Shown piece by piece: positions 23,333-31,540 of a DNA stretch of 64,000 bases. Within the stretch, counting starts at the first letter, position 1. Every line of letters begins with the position of its first letter. Made by a program: the position numbers and the translations under genes. Source of the stretch: Rufibacter sp. XAAS-G3-1 (GTDB taxonomy: Bacteria > Bacteroidota > Bacteroidia > Cytophagales > Hymenobacteraceae); contig NZ_JABFAM010000014.1 of assembly GCF_013623775.1 (NCBI RefSeq), positions 1 through 64,000 of the forward strand. The letters are read 5' to 3'. The notes beneath the pieces were generated by a model. The model saw only the letters and a program-made list of their open reading frames with translations, was not told where the DNA came from and ran no database searches.

Positions 23333-23527
23333 AGTGTATCTTGGGTAGGCGAGTTCTGGTGACCTGTATATTTAATATGGATAACCGGAATGAGTTTAGG
23401 TTATCTAAATAGTGATGCTTCATTGATGAGACTCATGATGCCCACAATTGCATTCTTTGTACTCACCGTTCAACAGGTAGTTGCTTGTTCATGCCTCAAA
23501 GCACCCTCTATCAAGGATAATTCACGC

Positions 23528-23597
23528 AAAAATCCCCTGCTGATCTGTTTAGGCCATATTCTCAGAAAAACAGCCCGCAAACAGACAAGCAGGGGAT
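23528..23597 (-). terminator. Nested stem-loop after the M56 gene
   Basis: AATCCCCTGCT and AGCAGGGGATT form an outer stem. Inside it lies a hairpin-family copy (CTGTTTAGGCC to CCCGCAAACAG). It sits about 30 bp past the M56 stop codon on the minus strand and is a likely terminator. Confidence 0.7.
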
Positions 23598-23625
23598 TCT
23601 TATTTTCAGCTACAAGGCTGAACGG

Positions 23626-25710
23626 TTACTTAGCCTTCTTGGTGTTTCTGTTTGACTGGATAGTGAAATTAGCCCCATCCTTCTTTAGCATCAGCTCCAC
23701 GTCTTCGTCGGTGGTTGCCTGCACAATCCTCTTATACTTATCAAACAGGGCATCAGACTGCTTCTTACCATCCACGAACAGCCCGTTTTTGCTTAGTTTG
23801 AAGTCATAGTCGGCTTCAGCAGATTTGATGAGGCCGTCAGCGACCAGCGCAGACATCAATTCTTTCATCATGGCGTCATGTTTCTCGCGGCGCTCCTCGT
23901 GCTCTTTCATACGCACCTCATGCTCGGCCCGGCGTTTCTCCTGCTCCTGCAACCGTACGGCGTGCTCGGCTAGTCGGCGGTTGTGGTCTTCCATCCGGCG
24001 GGTGTGGTCTGCCATACGGGTTTCCTGGCTGGCCTGCAGTCTGGCTTGAAACTCCGCCTGTCTCGCGCTAAAGTCGTCTACTTTAGCCTCGTATTCCTTC
24101 ATGCGGGCTTCGTACTCTTTCATCGCCTTCTTGTAGCGCTTGTTTCCGGCCCCATCGTCTGGCAAAGGAGCTAACGGCACCCCTGGCGGTACTGGCGGAA
24201 CAGGTGCCCGCAACAGTCCTGGGGCGTGAGGCGCGCGCGGAGTTGGGGGCATAGGCGGCATGGGAGCAGGAGGAGCTGGTGGCGCGAAGCCTTCCCCGGT
24301 ATGAAGGTCTTCCAGAGAGGCTTCTACCCGGCTCATGGCTCTACTCACTTCTTCCTCGGTTCTAAGCCTTTTCCCTATCTTGGTGCTAGCCAGTTGTTGT
24401 TGAATGCGCTCCTGGTATTTACCCAATTCGCTTTTAGGAATACGCTGGCCGTTCACATACACCTCCACTACCTTGCCTTTCTTGTTCTGCACAATCACCA
24501 ACCCATCTTCCAACTGTTGCAGCGTGAGATCTTCTTCTTGTAGTTCCAGCTCTTCTTGGGGAGCAGCGGCGCTAAAAGAGGACTTGGCTGGGGCAGGTTG
24601 TTGTGCTGGTTCCTGGCTTTGGGTAGGGTTGGCAGGCACCGTGTAATTGGCCCAGGCGCTGGCAGAGAAGACCAGCACTCCGGCAATCACGGCACAGCTG
24701 GCCAAGAAGCCTTCAGAGAAAGAAGGCCGAAGGGTAGATTTCTGCACCAACCTGGTGATGCGGCCTAACAAAGACCTACTACGGTGCCCCGAAAAGGCAA
24801 CGGCCAGGCGCGGAGGGGTTACATTCGTTTTCATGAGCAGTTCTTCTAAATTGGTTAAAGCGTAAGCGTAGGTGAGCGGATCACCGCAAAGGGCCAGGGC
24901 GAGGTCATCGCAGGCGTGTTCCCGCTCGGTGCGGGCGCAGTCAGAAATCCACCACACGGCCGGGTGAAAGAAAAACAGGGTTTCCACCATGCTTTGCAGC
25001 AAGTTCAGGAGATAGTCGCGGCGGTAGATGTGCGCCAGTTCATGCGCCAGAATGGCTTCCACCTGGGCGGTAGACAAGCCCGTTAAGGCCCCCAGCGGCA
25101 ACAGGATCAACGGCTTAAAATGGCCTATCACCATGGGCACCTGCACCAAGGCAGATTCCGCTACCTGAACCAGTTGGTTCATTCCCAACGCAAGGGATAA
25201 CTCCTGGGCTTTCTGCTGCCACCCTTCGGGCACCGCCCTAGTACGGTAAGACCTTAGCCGTTGCACGTACACCCAGCCGCCCAGCACGCGCAGCCCCATC
25301 AGCAGCATGCCCATCAACCACAGAATGACCACCGCCGGAAGGTGTTGGTTCAGGTACTCCTGCCCCTTCGTAAGGGCGTTCTCCCAGAACGAAGGAGGAG
25401 CCGTTTTCAGGACGATGGTGTGCAGGGACGGTTCAGAATTCATTACTGCCACTGTGCTCACTTCGCCTGCGGCGATGTTTGAACTGTAGAGCTTGCCGTA
25501 CGTGACCACAGAGATGAGCAGCAGCGCCATAAGGCTACTCCAGGTGACCCAATAGCGGATGGTGGCGGAGTGCCGGTGCATTAACCTGAGCAAGACCCCC
25601 ACCAACAGGGCCATCAATGCTCCTTGCCAGAGCGCGTGCAGGAGCGTGTACCCCAACGCGTGGGTCACCGCGGGCGGGAGTACATCATGAATCAGCGTGT
25701 GAGGAGTCAT
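23626..25710 (-). CDS. BlaR1/MecR1-like M56 membrane metallopeptidase
   Basis: A 694-aa protein. The N-terminal part has several membrane helices (about 20-45, 55-72, 125-150) and an M56 zinc peptidase domain with HELAH (H223, E224, H227). Another membrane helix lies near 335-350. After it come a Pro-rich stretch (about 475-525) and a long charged coiled coil (about 535-640). There is no penicillin-binding sensor domain of BlaR1 type, so the signal is unknown. The gene overlaps its BlaI-type repressor gene by 26 bp. The expected logic is that signal sensing activates proteolysis and removes the repressor. No beta-lactamase gene is nearby. Confidence 0.9.
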   Translation of the reverse strand: MTPHTLIHDVLPPAVTHALGYTLLHALWQGALMALLVGVLLRLMHRHSATIRYWVTWSSLMALLLISVVTYGKLYSSNIAAGEVSTVAVMNSEPSLHTIVLKTAPPSFWENALTKGQEYLNQHLPAVVILWLMGMLLMGLRVLGGWVYVQRLRSYRTRAVPEGWQQKAQELSLALGMNQLVQVAESALVQVPMVIGHFKPLILLPLGALTGLSTAQVEAILAHELAHIYRRDYLLNLLQSMVETLFFFHPAVWWISDCARTEREHACDDLALALCGDPLTYAYALTNLEELLMKTNVTPPRLAVAFSGHRSRSLLGRITRLVQKSTLRPSFSEGFLASCAVIAGVLVFSASAWANYTVPANPTQSQEPAQQPAPAKSSFSAAAPQEELELQEEDLTLQQLEDGLVIVQNKKGKVVEVYVNGQRIPKSELGKYQERIQQQLASTKIGKRLRTEEEVSRAMSRVEASLEDLHTGEGFAPPAPPAPMPPMPPTPRAPHAPGLLRAPVPPVPPGVPLAPLPDDGAGNKRYKKAMKEYEARMKEYEAKVDDFSARQAEFQARLQASQETRMADHTRRMEDHNRRLAEHAVRLQEQEKRRAEHEVRMKEHEERREKHDAMMKELMSALVADGLIKSAEADYDFKLSKNGLFVDGKKQSDALFDKYKRIVQATTDEDVELMLKKDGANFTIQSNRNTKKAK

Positions 25711-26086
25711 CTTCCAGTTTTTTCAAAAGGTGGCGGATTTGGTTTAATTCATCTGGGGTAGTGCGATGGTTGCCCAGGGCCTGCATGACCAGTTTCATGG
25801 CCGAGCCCCGGAAAGTGGTGTCCAGGAAACGGCCCAACAGGTGCTGCTGGGTTTCTTCCTCGGTGACGGCGGCGCGGTACACGTGGGAGCGGCTTTCCTC
25901 ATCACGGGAAACCAGGTTTTTCTCGTACATGATTTGCAGCAGCTTGAGGGTGGTGGTGTAACCGGTTTCCTTTGCTTTGTTCTGTTCTTCGTTCACCAAC
26001 CGCACGGTGCTGGGGCCGTGCTGCCACAGAATCTGCAGAATCTCCAGTTCGGTTTCGGTGGGTTTGATGGGGGCTGTATTCTCCAT
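25685..26086 (-). CDS. BlaI/MecI/CopY family repressor
   Basis: About 133 aa from the ATG beginning MENTAPIKPTETELEILQIL; the frame continues 27 codons upstream across operator-like palindromes and is rejected. A winged helix-turn-helix (EILQILWQHGPSTVRLVNEEQ, YTTTLKLLQIMYEKNLVSRDEESRSHVYRA) is followed by a dimerisation tail containing LLGRFLDTTFRGSAMKLVMQAL. It is a BlaI-type repressor that is expected to be cleaved on a signal from the M56 partner. It overlaps that gene by 26 bp. Three TACGAA-N4-TTCGTA sites lie just upstream, consistent with autoregulation. Confidence 0.92.
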   Translation of the reverse strand: MENTAPIKPTETELEILQILWQHGPSTVRLVNEEQNKAKETGYTTTLKLLQIMYEKNLVSRDEESRSHVYRAAVTEEETQQHLLGRFLDTTFRGSAMKLVMQALGNHRTTPDELNQIRHLLKKLEDDSSHADS

Positions 26087-26109
26087 GCTTTCTCTTCTGG
26101 CCTCTAGTC

Positions 26110-26180
26110 TACGACTTATTTCGTAGGCAAGTATACGAAGCTTTTCGTAAAAAGAAAATAGTAACACGAAATTTTTCGTA
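26110..26180 (-). promoter_or_regulatory. Three BlaI-type operator-like palindromes
   Basis: Sites fitting TACGAA-N4-TTCGTA lie at 26110-26125 (one mismatch), 26134-26149 (perfect arms) and 26165-26180 (one mismatch). All are within 100 bp upstream of the BlaI-type start codon at 26086. Spacing of the first bases is 24 and 31 bp. Confidence 0.75.
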
Positions 26181-26326
26181 GATCAAGATAAATTTATTCT
26201 TATTAACATGTAGTAAGCTGATTTAAAGCATTATCAATGGGAAAGACTGCATAAGGAATGGTCAATGACAGATAGCCTATAAAAGAAAACCTACCTGCGG
26301 GCCGTTCTGGAGAAAAAGCAGATGTC

Positions 26327-26334
26327 TACTTTTG
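26327..26334 (+). promoter_or_regulatory. -7 box TACTTTTG
   Basis: Matches the Bacteroidota TAnnTTTG -7 element and lies about 36 bp before the start at 26371. No good -33 element is visible. Confidence 0.4.
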
Positions 26335-26370
26335 AGCAGCCGTTTGGCTTTCTCTTCCGTACTTTACCCC

Positions 26371-26916
26371 ATGAAGAAAATATTCCTGTTAGGGCTTTGC
26401 CTGAGTTTTCTGAGTTGCCTACCGGCTCTGGCCCAACGCTACAAAACCGCCGCCGGTCTGCGCATTGGCAATGATGAGTTTGGCGGCACCATCCAGCAAA
26501 AGATTTTGGAGAAAACCACCATAGAAGGAATTCTTACCGCCGCCCCCAGAGAAGTAGTGGGAACGGTTCTAGCCGAACAGCACTTCCCTATGCTGGGACA
26601 GCGCTTTAATTACTACCTGGGTGGTGGCGTACACGCCGGTCACCTGAAAGATTACGGCGCCATTTACGGCGTAGACGCCATTGTGGGCCTTGAGTACAAA
26701 GTAAACGGCCTCCCGTTCCTACTATCCGCCGACCTGAAACCAGCCATTCACCTGCGGCACGAGGAATGGTTCAACATGGGCGGCGCCTTTTCTATCCGCT
26801 ACGTGATAATCAAGGAGAAACCACCCACTCCCGGGCAGATTATCAAGGGCATCTTCAGTCCTTCAGACAAAAAGAAGAAAAAGAAAAAAGAGGGTTCGTC
26901 CATCTTCAACTTCTAG
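26371..26916 (+). CDS. Secreted protein of unknown function (outer-membrane-like)
   Basis: About 181 aa from MKKIFLLGLCLSFLSCLPALAQ, a clear signal peptide; a longer frame upstream would put 13 residues before it. The mature part has alternating beta-like segments (AAGLRIGNDEFGGTIQQKILEKTTIEGIL, RFNYYLGGGVHAGHLKDYG, FLLSADLKPAIHLRHEEWFNMGGAFSIRYV), suggesting a small outer-membrane beta-barrel. The C-terminus has a Lys-run followed by GSSIFNF. No family is recognised. A hairpin-family copy follows at 26930-26973. Confidence 0.75.
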   Translation: MKKIFLLGLCLSFLSCLPALAQRYKTAAGLRIGNDEFGGTIQQKILEKTTIEGILTAAPREVVGTVLAEQHFPMLGQRFNYYLGGGVHAGHLKDYGAIYGVDAIVGLEYKVNGLPFLLSADLKPAIHLRHEEWFNMGGAFSIRYVIIKEKPPTPGQIIKGIFSPSDKKKKKKKEGSSIFNF

Positions 26917-26929
26917 CGGAGCAAGGTAT

Positions 26930-26973
26930 TTCTGTTTTAGGCTTGTTTTCTGTAAAACAGACCTAAATCAGAA
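26930..26973. repeat. GTTTTAGGC-family hairpin
   Basis: Arms TTCTGTTTTAGGCTTGTTTT and AAAACAGACCTAAATCAGAA with a 4-base loop, 13 bp after a stop codon. It probably also ends transcription. Confidence 0.8.
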
Positions 26974-27109
26974 AACAGCTACCGTTTTTTAGGCGGTAAA
27001 GGTCACTTTACCGACCAGAGCAGAGATAGATGGCGCTGCAGTTGCGTACCTCCTGCTATCTCAGAGGGCAAAGGCATATCGCGCTTCTGCGCCCTTACGT
27101 ATTCTTGTT

Positions 27110-27514
27110 ATGCTCCCAGATTTAACCCCTGAACTAACCTTCCAGACCTCGCGCAGCAGCGGCCCCGGCGGCCAGAACGTGAACAAAGTAGCCAGCAGGG
27201 TAGAAGTGTGGTTTTCCATTGAAAACTCCGCCCTCCTGACACAGGAACAAAAAGACCTGCTCCTGGAAAAGCTCACGCCCCGTCTCAACAAAGAAGGATT
27301 TCTGCACCTGGCCAGCCAGGAAGACCGCAGCCAGTTGGCCAACAAAGAACTGGTGGTGCAGAAACTGTACGAAGTCCTGGCACAAGCTCTGCACCGCCCC
27401 AAGCCCCGCAAGAAAACCAGGCCCTCTAAAGCAGCCGTGCAAAAACGCCTGGTGGCGAAGCAAAAGCAAGGGCAGAAAAAAGCAAACCGCCGGGCGGGTG
27501 GCGGAGAGGAGTGA
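27110..27514 (+). CDS. arfB: ArfB-like peptidyl-tRNA hydrolase (YaeJ)
   Basis: A 134-aa protein with the release-factor catalytic domain. The GGQ motif (G20-G21-Q22 in RSSGPGGQNVNKVASRVEVWF) is followed by a basic, Lys/Arg-rich C-terminal tail (PRKKTRPSKAAVQKRLVAKQKQGQKKANRRAG) that in ArfB enters the empty mRNA channel. ArfB rescues ribosomes stalled on mRNAs lacking a stop codon. The length and domain order match the family (about 140 aa). The start is an ATG; it is a single-gene unit. Confidence 0.92.
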   Translation: MLPDLTPELTFQTSRSSGPGGQNVNKVASRVEVWFSIENSALLTQEQKDLLLEKLTPRLNKEGFLHLASQEDRSQLANKELVVQKLYEVLAQALHRPKPRKKTRPSKAAVQKRLVAKQKQGQKKANRRAGGGEE

Positions 27515-27651
27515 GCTGTTTGGGGGCTGTTTTTGCAAAAGTAGGCTTAAAACCGCGCTACTCTGGCAAGGGAATGCAGTTTGCTGTTGCTGGCGTAGCG
27601 GCGGGTTGATGCGGTGCCCTTATGCTGGGTTGTTGCATGGTTTCTCTCCGT

Positions 27652-27786
27652 GCGCTCACGGCCGCGGGGCCCCGTCTTCCCCTCGCGCACTGCCCTTTCG
27701 GCCTGCACAGTTTATTTCTCTTAGTTGGTGTTGGTCTATGGCCAAAAGCGAGGCGCGCTCGGGGAAGACTGGAATTGGGTAAAGTT
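27652..27786 (+). repeat. Dispersed fold-back repeat, copy B
   Basis: The core begins GCGCTCACGGCCGCGG and ends near GGGGAAGACTGGAATTGGG. It matches copies A, C and E through the two arms while the central 30 bases differ. Confidence 0.87.
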
Positions 27787-27908
27787 GTAGAAATGATATC
27801 TATTCAAGCAGCGTGTTTCTTGTCAGGCAAGAAGAGGAAGTAGCCTTTAATTCGTTTTCTATAAACGAATAAGTAGCAAGACTAAATTAGTTTAAACTAC
27901 CCCCTTTC

Positions 27909-27998
27909 TGTCCTCCTGGAAGGATCTTGGTGGCGAACGGTAATTACGCTTATTCAGAAGCTTTTCTAGTTCGCCCACAAGATCCTTTCAGGAGGACA
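27909..27998. repeat. GGATCTTGTG inverted-repeat element
   Basis: 30 bp arms (27909-27938 and 27969-27998) are complementary except for about three positions; each contains GGATCTTG and GGCGAAC. A second element of this family is at 46808-46895. Confidence 0.85.
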
Positions 27999-28243
27999 AA
28001 ATGATAAAATGTATTTGTGTTCAATTACCTATCAACCGTAATTAAGGGTGCGCATTGGAAGGAGATGGAAATGGTGCAAAACCCACCCCTGCCCCTCCTA
28101 GGAGGGGAATAGACCTTTGCAGGAGAAGGGAATGCGTGGCAGAGACAAGGCAGTGCCTGGTCTCTACAGGTACTTATTGAAACATTATCGAAAGTCACGG
28201 AAGTAAATCCGCGCCATAGTGCCATAGAGAAAGCGAGCTTACT

Positions 28244-28523
28244 TACTTTCCCAGTTCCAGTCTTCCCCGAGCGCGCCTCGCTTTTGGCCCTGGATAGACA
28301 TCAGCTAAGAGAAAATACCTTCTCAGGCCGAAAGGGCAGTGCGAGAGGGGAAGACGGGGCCCCGCGGCCGTGAGCGCATACCGCCAAAGATGAAACAATA
28401 CAGCACTTGCACCCACGTAACGAACTGATAAGCCAAGGGAACAGCATAAGGCATGCACAAACTAATATCCACGCAAAAGCGGGCAAGCCAGGGGAACAGC
28501 GTAAGGCATGCACAAACCTAATC
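28244..28523 (-). repeat. Dispersed fold-back repeat, copy C with duplicated upstream module
   Basis: The core is 28244-28377 on the minus strand. Its upstream module, containing GCATGCACAAAC, is present twice (about 28440-28470 and 28500-28523), as it partly is in copy A. Confidence 0.85.
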
Positions 28524-28626
28524 ATTCCACAAAAGCCAACACTAGGCAGAGGCTAAAGCACTAAAAGGAACCAATGGTGGCCTAAACCTTGTCCTTGGAA
28601 GGCAACTCCCAACTTGGCCTTTCCCC

Positions 28627-29433
28627 CTAAAAACTTAGTTGTATGCCGTTGGTGAGATTGTACAGGTAATTGGGAATGGGTACAATAGGCCGGTTCTCAT
28701 ACGTATGCGAGAAGTTGGTAGTAAGTTGGAAGCGGGAGTTTATCTTCATCACAATAGAGACGTCACCGCTGAACCGGTGCCGCCCCATGCCTGCCGCACG
28801 GTCATACCCCACCTGATAGTAGTGAATGGTGCTTAGTTCCAGAAACGGGTTCAGGGGTAACCGGATGCTGGCGTAATTAGAGAGCTTAGGAATATTCTTG
28901 TTGATGTACCGGTTTTCCTCCAAGTTGCGCCAACGCTCATGCTCGTACATGAGACCGGTGCCCAAGTGAAACTTAAGGTTCTCTTTGTGCACCACCGCAA
29001 ACCTAATACCAGCCCCAGCCAACACTCTCAATTCAAGACCGCGGTTATAGTCATATTGCCCCTGGGTGAAAGCCTCGTAAGATAGGCGCGCCTTCCGACG
29101 GAAAGTGACGCGGCCGTGCACATAACCGGTTTCTATCTGGGTTTCACCTTTTAAGCGCACGTAATTATAGGAAGCCAGCAATAAGTACGTGTTATGCTCA
29201 GACACATAGCCAATATTCCCATTGCCGGTAAGCCCCAGGAAATGGTCGGTTTCCCCTTCTTTACCAATAGCACTATTGAAGAGGTTCAGGTTAACGCCTA
29301 ATTTACCGGTAAAGTAATGGGAGGAATCTTTTTCTACCCTGGCTTTTTCCACATTCAGGATTTGGGCCGAGGCGGAGACAACGCAAAGAGAAAAGGAGAG
29401 GCAAAAGAGAAAAAGACGCGGAAAAGAAAGCAT
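28627..29433 (-). CDS. DUF481-like outer-membrane beta-barrel protein
   Basis: About 268 aa from the ATG at 29433 (MLSFPRLFLFCLSFSLCVVS, then a cleavage site near SASAQ). The mature part is a series of amphipathic strands with aromatic ends (YLLLASYNYVRLKGE, GYVHGRVTFRRKARLSYEAFTQGQ, LELRVLAGAGIRFAVVHKENLKFHLGTGLMYEHERW), resembling DUF481 outer-membrane proteins. It ends in a hydrophobic residue and phenylalanine (IQLSF), as BAM substrates do. No transport partner is nearby; the function is unknown. Confidence 0.8.
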   Translation of the reverse strand: MLSFPRLFLFCLSFSLCVVSASAQILNVEKARVEKDSSHYFTGKLGVNLNLFNSAIGKEGETDHFLGLTGNGNIGYVSEHNTYLLLASYNYVRLKGETQIETGYVHGRVTFRRKARLSYEAFTQGQYDYNRGLELRVLAGAGIRFAVVHKENLKFHLGTGLMYEHERWRNLEENRYINKNIPKLSNYASIRLPLNPFLELSTIHYYQVGYDRAAGMGRHRFSGDVSIVMKINSRFQLTTNFSHTYENRPIVPIPNYLYNLTNGIQLSF

Positions 29434-29836
29434 ACGCAAAAGTAGTGACCCACCAGAACTGGCCTTGTGTCATTTCGAAATAAAAGAAGCTCCTAAGATA
29501 GTTTCTGCTCAAGGCAAAATACGCCCACCAGAAAATGCTTCTTTCCCGAAGGTATAAATTTAGAGGTAAACCACCAGCCACTTTAGGCTATAAATTGGAT
29601 TTTCGGCTCAGAAACGGCCCCTACCTATTCCAGAAATTGGAAAAGCCGCCGCAAACTTTATATACAGAACAGGGGCTTTGAAAAAGAGGGCGTTTGTTTT
29701 AGGGCTGATTTTCTGAAAACAACTCTAAAACCAAACGCGCGCCCCTACTAGAATGTCTGTCACCACTGACCTTCTATGGCAGGTAGCCCTGGAAAAGTAA
29801 TGATTTCACTCGCGGGACGCGAGCGAGTGGGCTGTT
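29434..29836. repeat. Gap with one hairpin repeat
   Basis: A hairpin-family copy with long arms lies at about 29691-29737 (CGTTTGTTTTAGGGCTGA and its near complement). Nothing else was recognised in these 400 bp. Confidence 0.65.
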
Positions 29837-31180
29837 TTAGTGTACGCCAGTGAATTCTTTGATGGCATCACCTAAGTCATAGATGGGCACTTCGGTAATG
29901 GCCTGGGCCACAATGCTCACGCCTGCCGCCGACCGGTACCCGGCGGCACAGTGCACCACTATGGGCTTATCAACGGGAATCTCATCTATGCGCTCGCGAA
30001 GTTCAGGCAACGGCACGGTCACCGCATTAGCGAATATCGGTTTTTCCTTTACTTCGTTGCTGTTTCTCACGTCTACAATGGTAAAGGCCTCTGGGTTGGC
30101 CTTGAATTGCGCCAGATCCAGCAGCGGTACTTGCGCTGTACCCACCGGTGCCACGGGCAGGGCCCCGGAAATCAAGGGTTCATACCCAATGCTGGCGATT
30201 CTGCAAATCAATTCACGGATGGTTTCTTCGTCCTCGCCAATTAGGTAAAATCCTTCCTCGGGGCCTACAATAGAGCCTAGCCAGGTCTCAAATTGGGGGC
30301 CTTCCTGCAGGTTGATGGCTCCGGGCAAATGCCCTTGCTTGAACCTGTCCTGGGGGCGCGTGTCTATGATCAGGCAATCTTTATCCAGTTTATAGTTTTG
30401 CTCCAAAAAAGGCACCTGCTTCACCGATGTCTGGAATTTAGGCGCTCCTTTGCGGTTCAGGCGCACGTCATAGGCAAAATATTTAGGAACAAAGGGCAGG
30501 TCTGTGGTGAGAAAGGTCACAAAATCCTCTTCGGTCATTTCCTGCAAGGCGGGATTGGTCTGTTTCTCGTCGCCCATGGTGCTGCACTTGGCATCACTTA
30601 GGGCTTTGCCGCAGAGGCTTCCGGCCCCGTGCGCCGGGTACACCAGCACCTGGTCTGGCAGGGGCATGAGTTTCTGGCGGGTGGAGCGGTACAGTTGCCG
30701 GGCCAGTTCTTGGCGGGCAGACGCCTCGTGCCCTTCGTTTTCCCTCAAATCTGGTCGGCCTACGTCTCCTATAAACAGCGTGTCACCGGTGAAGACCGCG
30801 TGCTCTCTGCCGTTCTCATCGCGCAGCAGAAGAGAGAGGCTGTCTGGCGAGTGGCCGGGCGTGTTCAGGGCTTCTAAGGTGACATTTCCTATGCGCAGCG
30901 TATTTCCCTCGTCAAAGGGCGTATGCTTGTATTTTGCCCCGGCACGTTGGCTCACGTAAATAGGGACTTGCTTGGCCTCGGACAACTCCAGGTGCCCACT
31001 CACAAAATCGGCGTGCAGATGCGTCTCAATGATAGCGGTGATTTTGGCGTCATGAATCATGGCGTACTCTTCGTACTGCCGGGGGTCACGCGTGGGGTCA
31101 ATGACCGCTATCTCAAAATCATCCATGATGATGTAAGAGAAATGGGCGAGGTTTTTGTCTTCAAATTGCTCAATCTTCAT
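29837..31180 (-). CDS. MBL-fold hydrolase fused to two rhodanese domains
   Basis: A 447-aa protein. Residues 1-250 are a persulfide dioxygenase-like metallo-beta-lactamase domain (THLHADFVSGH with H54, H56, D58; FTGDTLFIGDVGRPDL; YPAHGAGS). Residues about 255-345 are a rhodanese-like domain without an active-site cysteine, where FYLIGEDEET replaces the loop. Residues about 355-447 are a second rhodanese with cysteine in VVHCAAGYRSA. Family members oxidise glutathione- or protein-persulfides and transfer sulfane sulfur. This three-domain form is common in Bacteroidota. The first rhodanese is probably structural. It is monocistronic. Confidence 0.92.
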   Translation of the reverse strand: MKIEQFEDKNLAHFSYIIMDDFEIAVIDPTRDPRQYEEYAMIHDAKITAIIETHLHADFVSGHLELSEAKQVPIYVSQRAGAKYKHTPFDEGNTLRIGNVTLEALNTPGHSPDSLSLLLRDENGREHAVFTGDTLFIGDVGRPDLRENEGHEASARQELARQLYRSTRQKLMPLPDQVLVYPAHGAGSLCGKALSDAKCSTMGDEKQTNPALQEMTEEDFVTFLTTDLPFVPKYFAYDVRLNRKGAPKFQTSVKQVPFLEQNYKLDKDCLIIDTRPQDRFKQGHLPGAINLQEGPQFETWLGSIVGPEEGFYLIGEDEETIRELICRIASIGYEPLISGALPVAPVGTAQVPLLDLAQFKANPEAFTIVDVRNSNEVKEKPIFANAVTVPLPELRERIDEIPVDKPIVVHCAAGYRSAAGVSIVAQAITEVPIYDLGDAIKEFTGVH

Positions 31181-31328
31181 ATCTCTAGCAGGTACGTATT
31201 CAAGACAGACATCGTTGGAGAGAAGGTAGGCGGCTTCTGCCCTCTCTGGCGGGCCCGTTTGTTTCCTTTTCTGCTTTATTTTAACCCCTTTGCGCTGGGC
31301 CCGTACGTTGATACCGTATGGTTCTGCC

Positions 31329-31480
31329 TAAGAGCATGTTTAAAATTTGTCTTTGGTGCTGCAACTGGCCATAGCAAGAACCTGAGAAAGCACTTTTATC
31401 ACCTTCGTAGCGTTGCTACGAGGCTCAAAAACTGCTTTCTCAGAACCTTACTCTTGCCAGTTGAGCTTACCAATCCAAAA
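31329..31480. repeat. Fold-back element related to 23168-23332
   Basis: It begins TAAGAGCATGTTTAAA like the other copy. Inside, CTGAGAAAGCA pairs with TGCTTTCTCAG around a CGTAGCGTTGCTACG hairpin. It lies in the 360 bp gap before the cyanophycinase gene; nothing else was seen in that gap. Confidence 0.7.
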
Positions 31481-31540
31481 TTTGATGCCGCAGCGATGGC
31501 CTGCCACCATGAGCATCCAACCCTTTAACACCCCTGACTT

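Larger units (their letters stand above)
27515..28626. repeat. 1.1 kb repeat island without genes
   Basis: This long gap contains, in order: a degenerate hairpin copy (about 27517-27555), fold-back copy B (+, 27652-27786), a GGATCTTGTG inverted repeat (27909-27998), a CCCCTCCTAGGAGGGG element (about 28081-28110), a GACAAGGCAGTGCCTGGTCTC repeat unit (about 28142-28167) and fold-back copy C (-, 28244-28523). Frames in it translate the repeats only. Confidence 0.85.

Noticed and set aside
23390-23809. 139-codon plus-strand frame near the M56 gene end
   Set aside because: It runs through the terminator and antisense into the M56 gene; the translation has no family features.
23626-26086. Beta-lactam resistance sensor operon (blaR1-blaI)
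   Set aside because: The M56 protein has no penicillin-binding sensor domain and no beta-lactamase gene is adjacent, so only the regulatory architecture is supported.
27498-27843. Overlapping frames after the ArfB-like gene
   Set aside because: They translate fold-back copy B.
27515-28626. Possible insertion sequence or prophage remnant
   Set aside because: No transposase, integrase or phage-like gene is present; everything recognisable is a short dispersed repeat.
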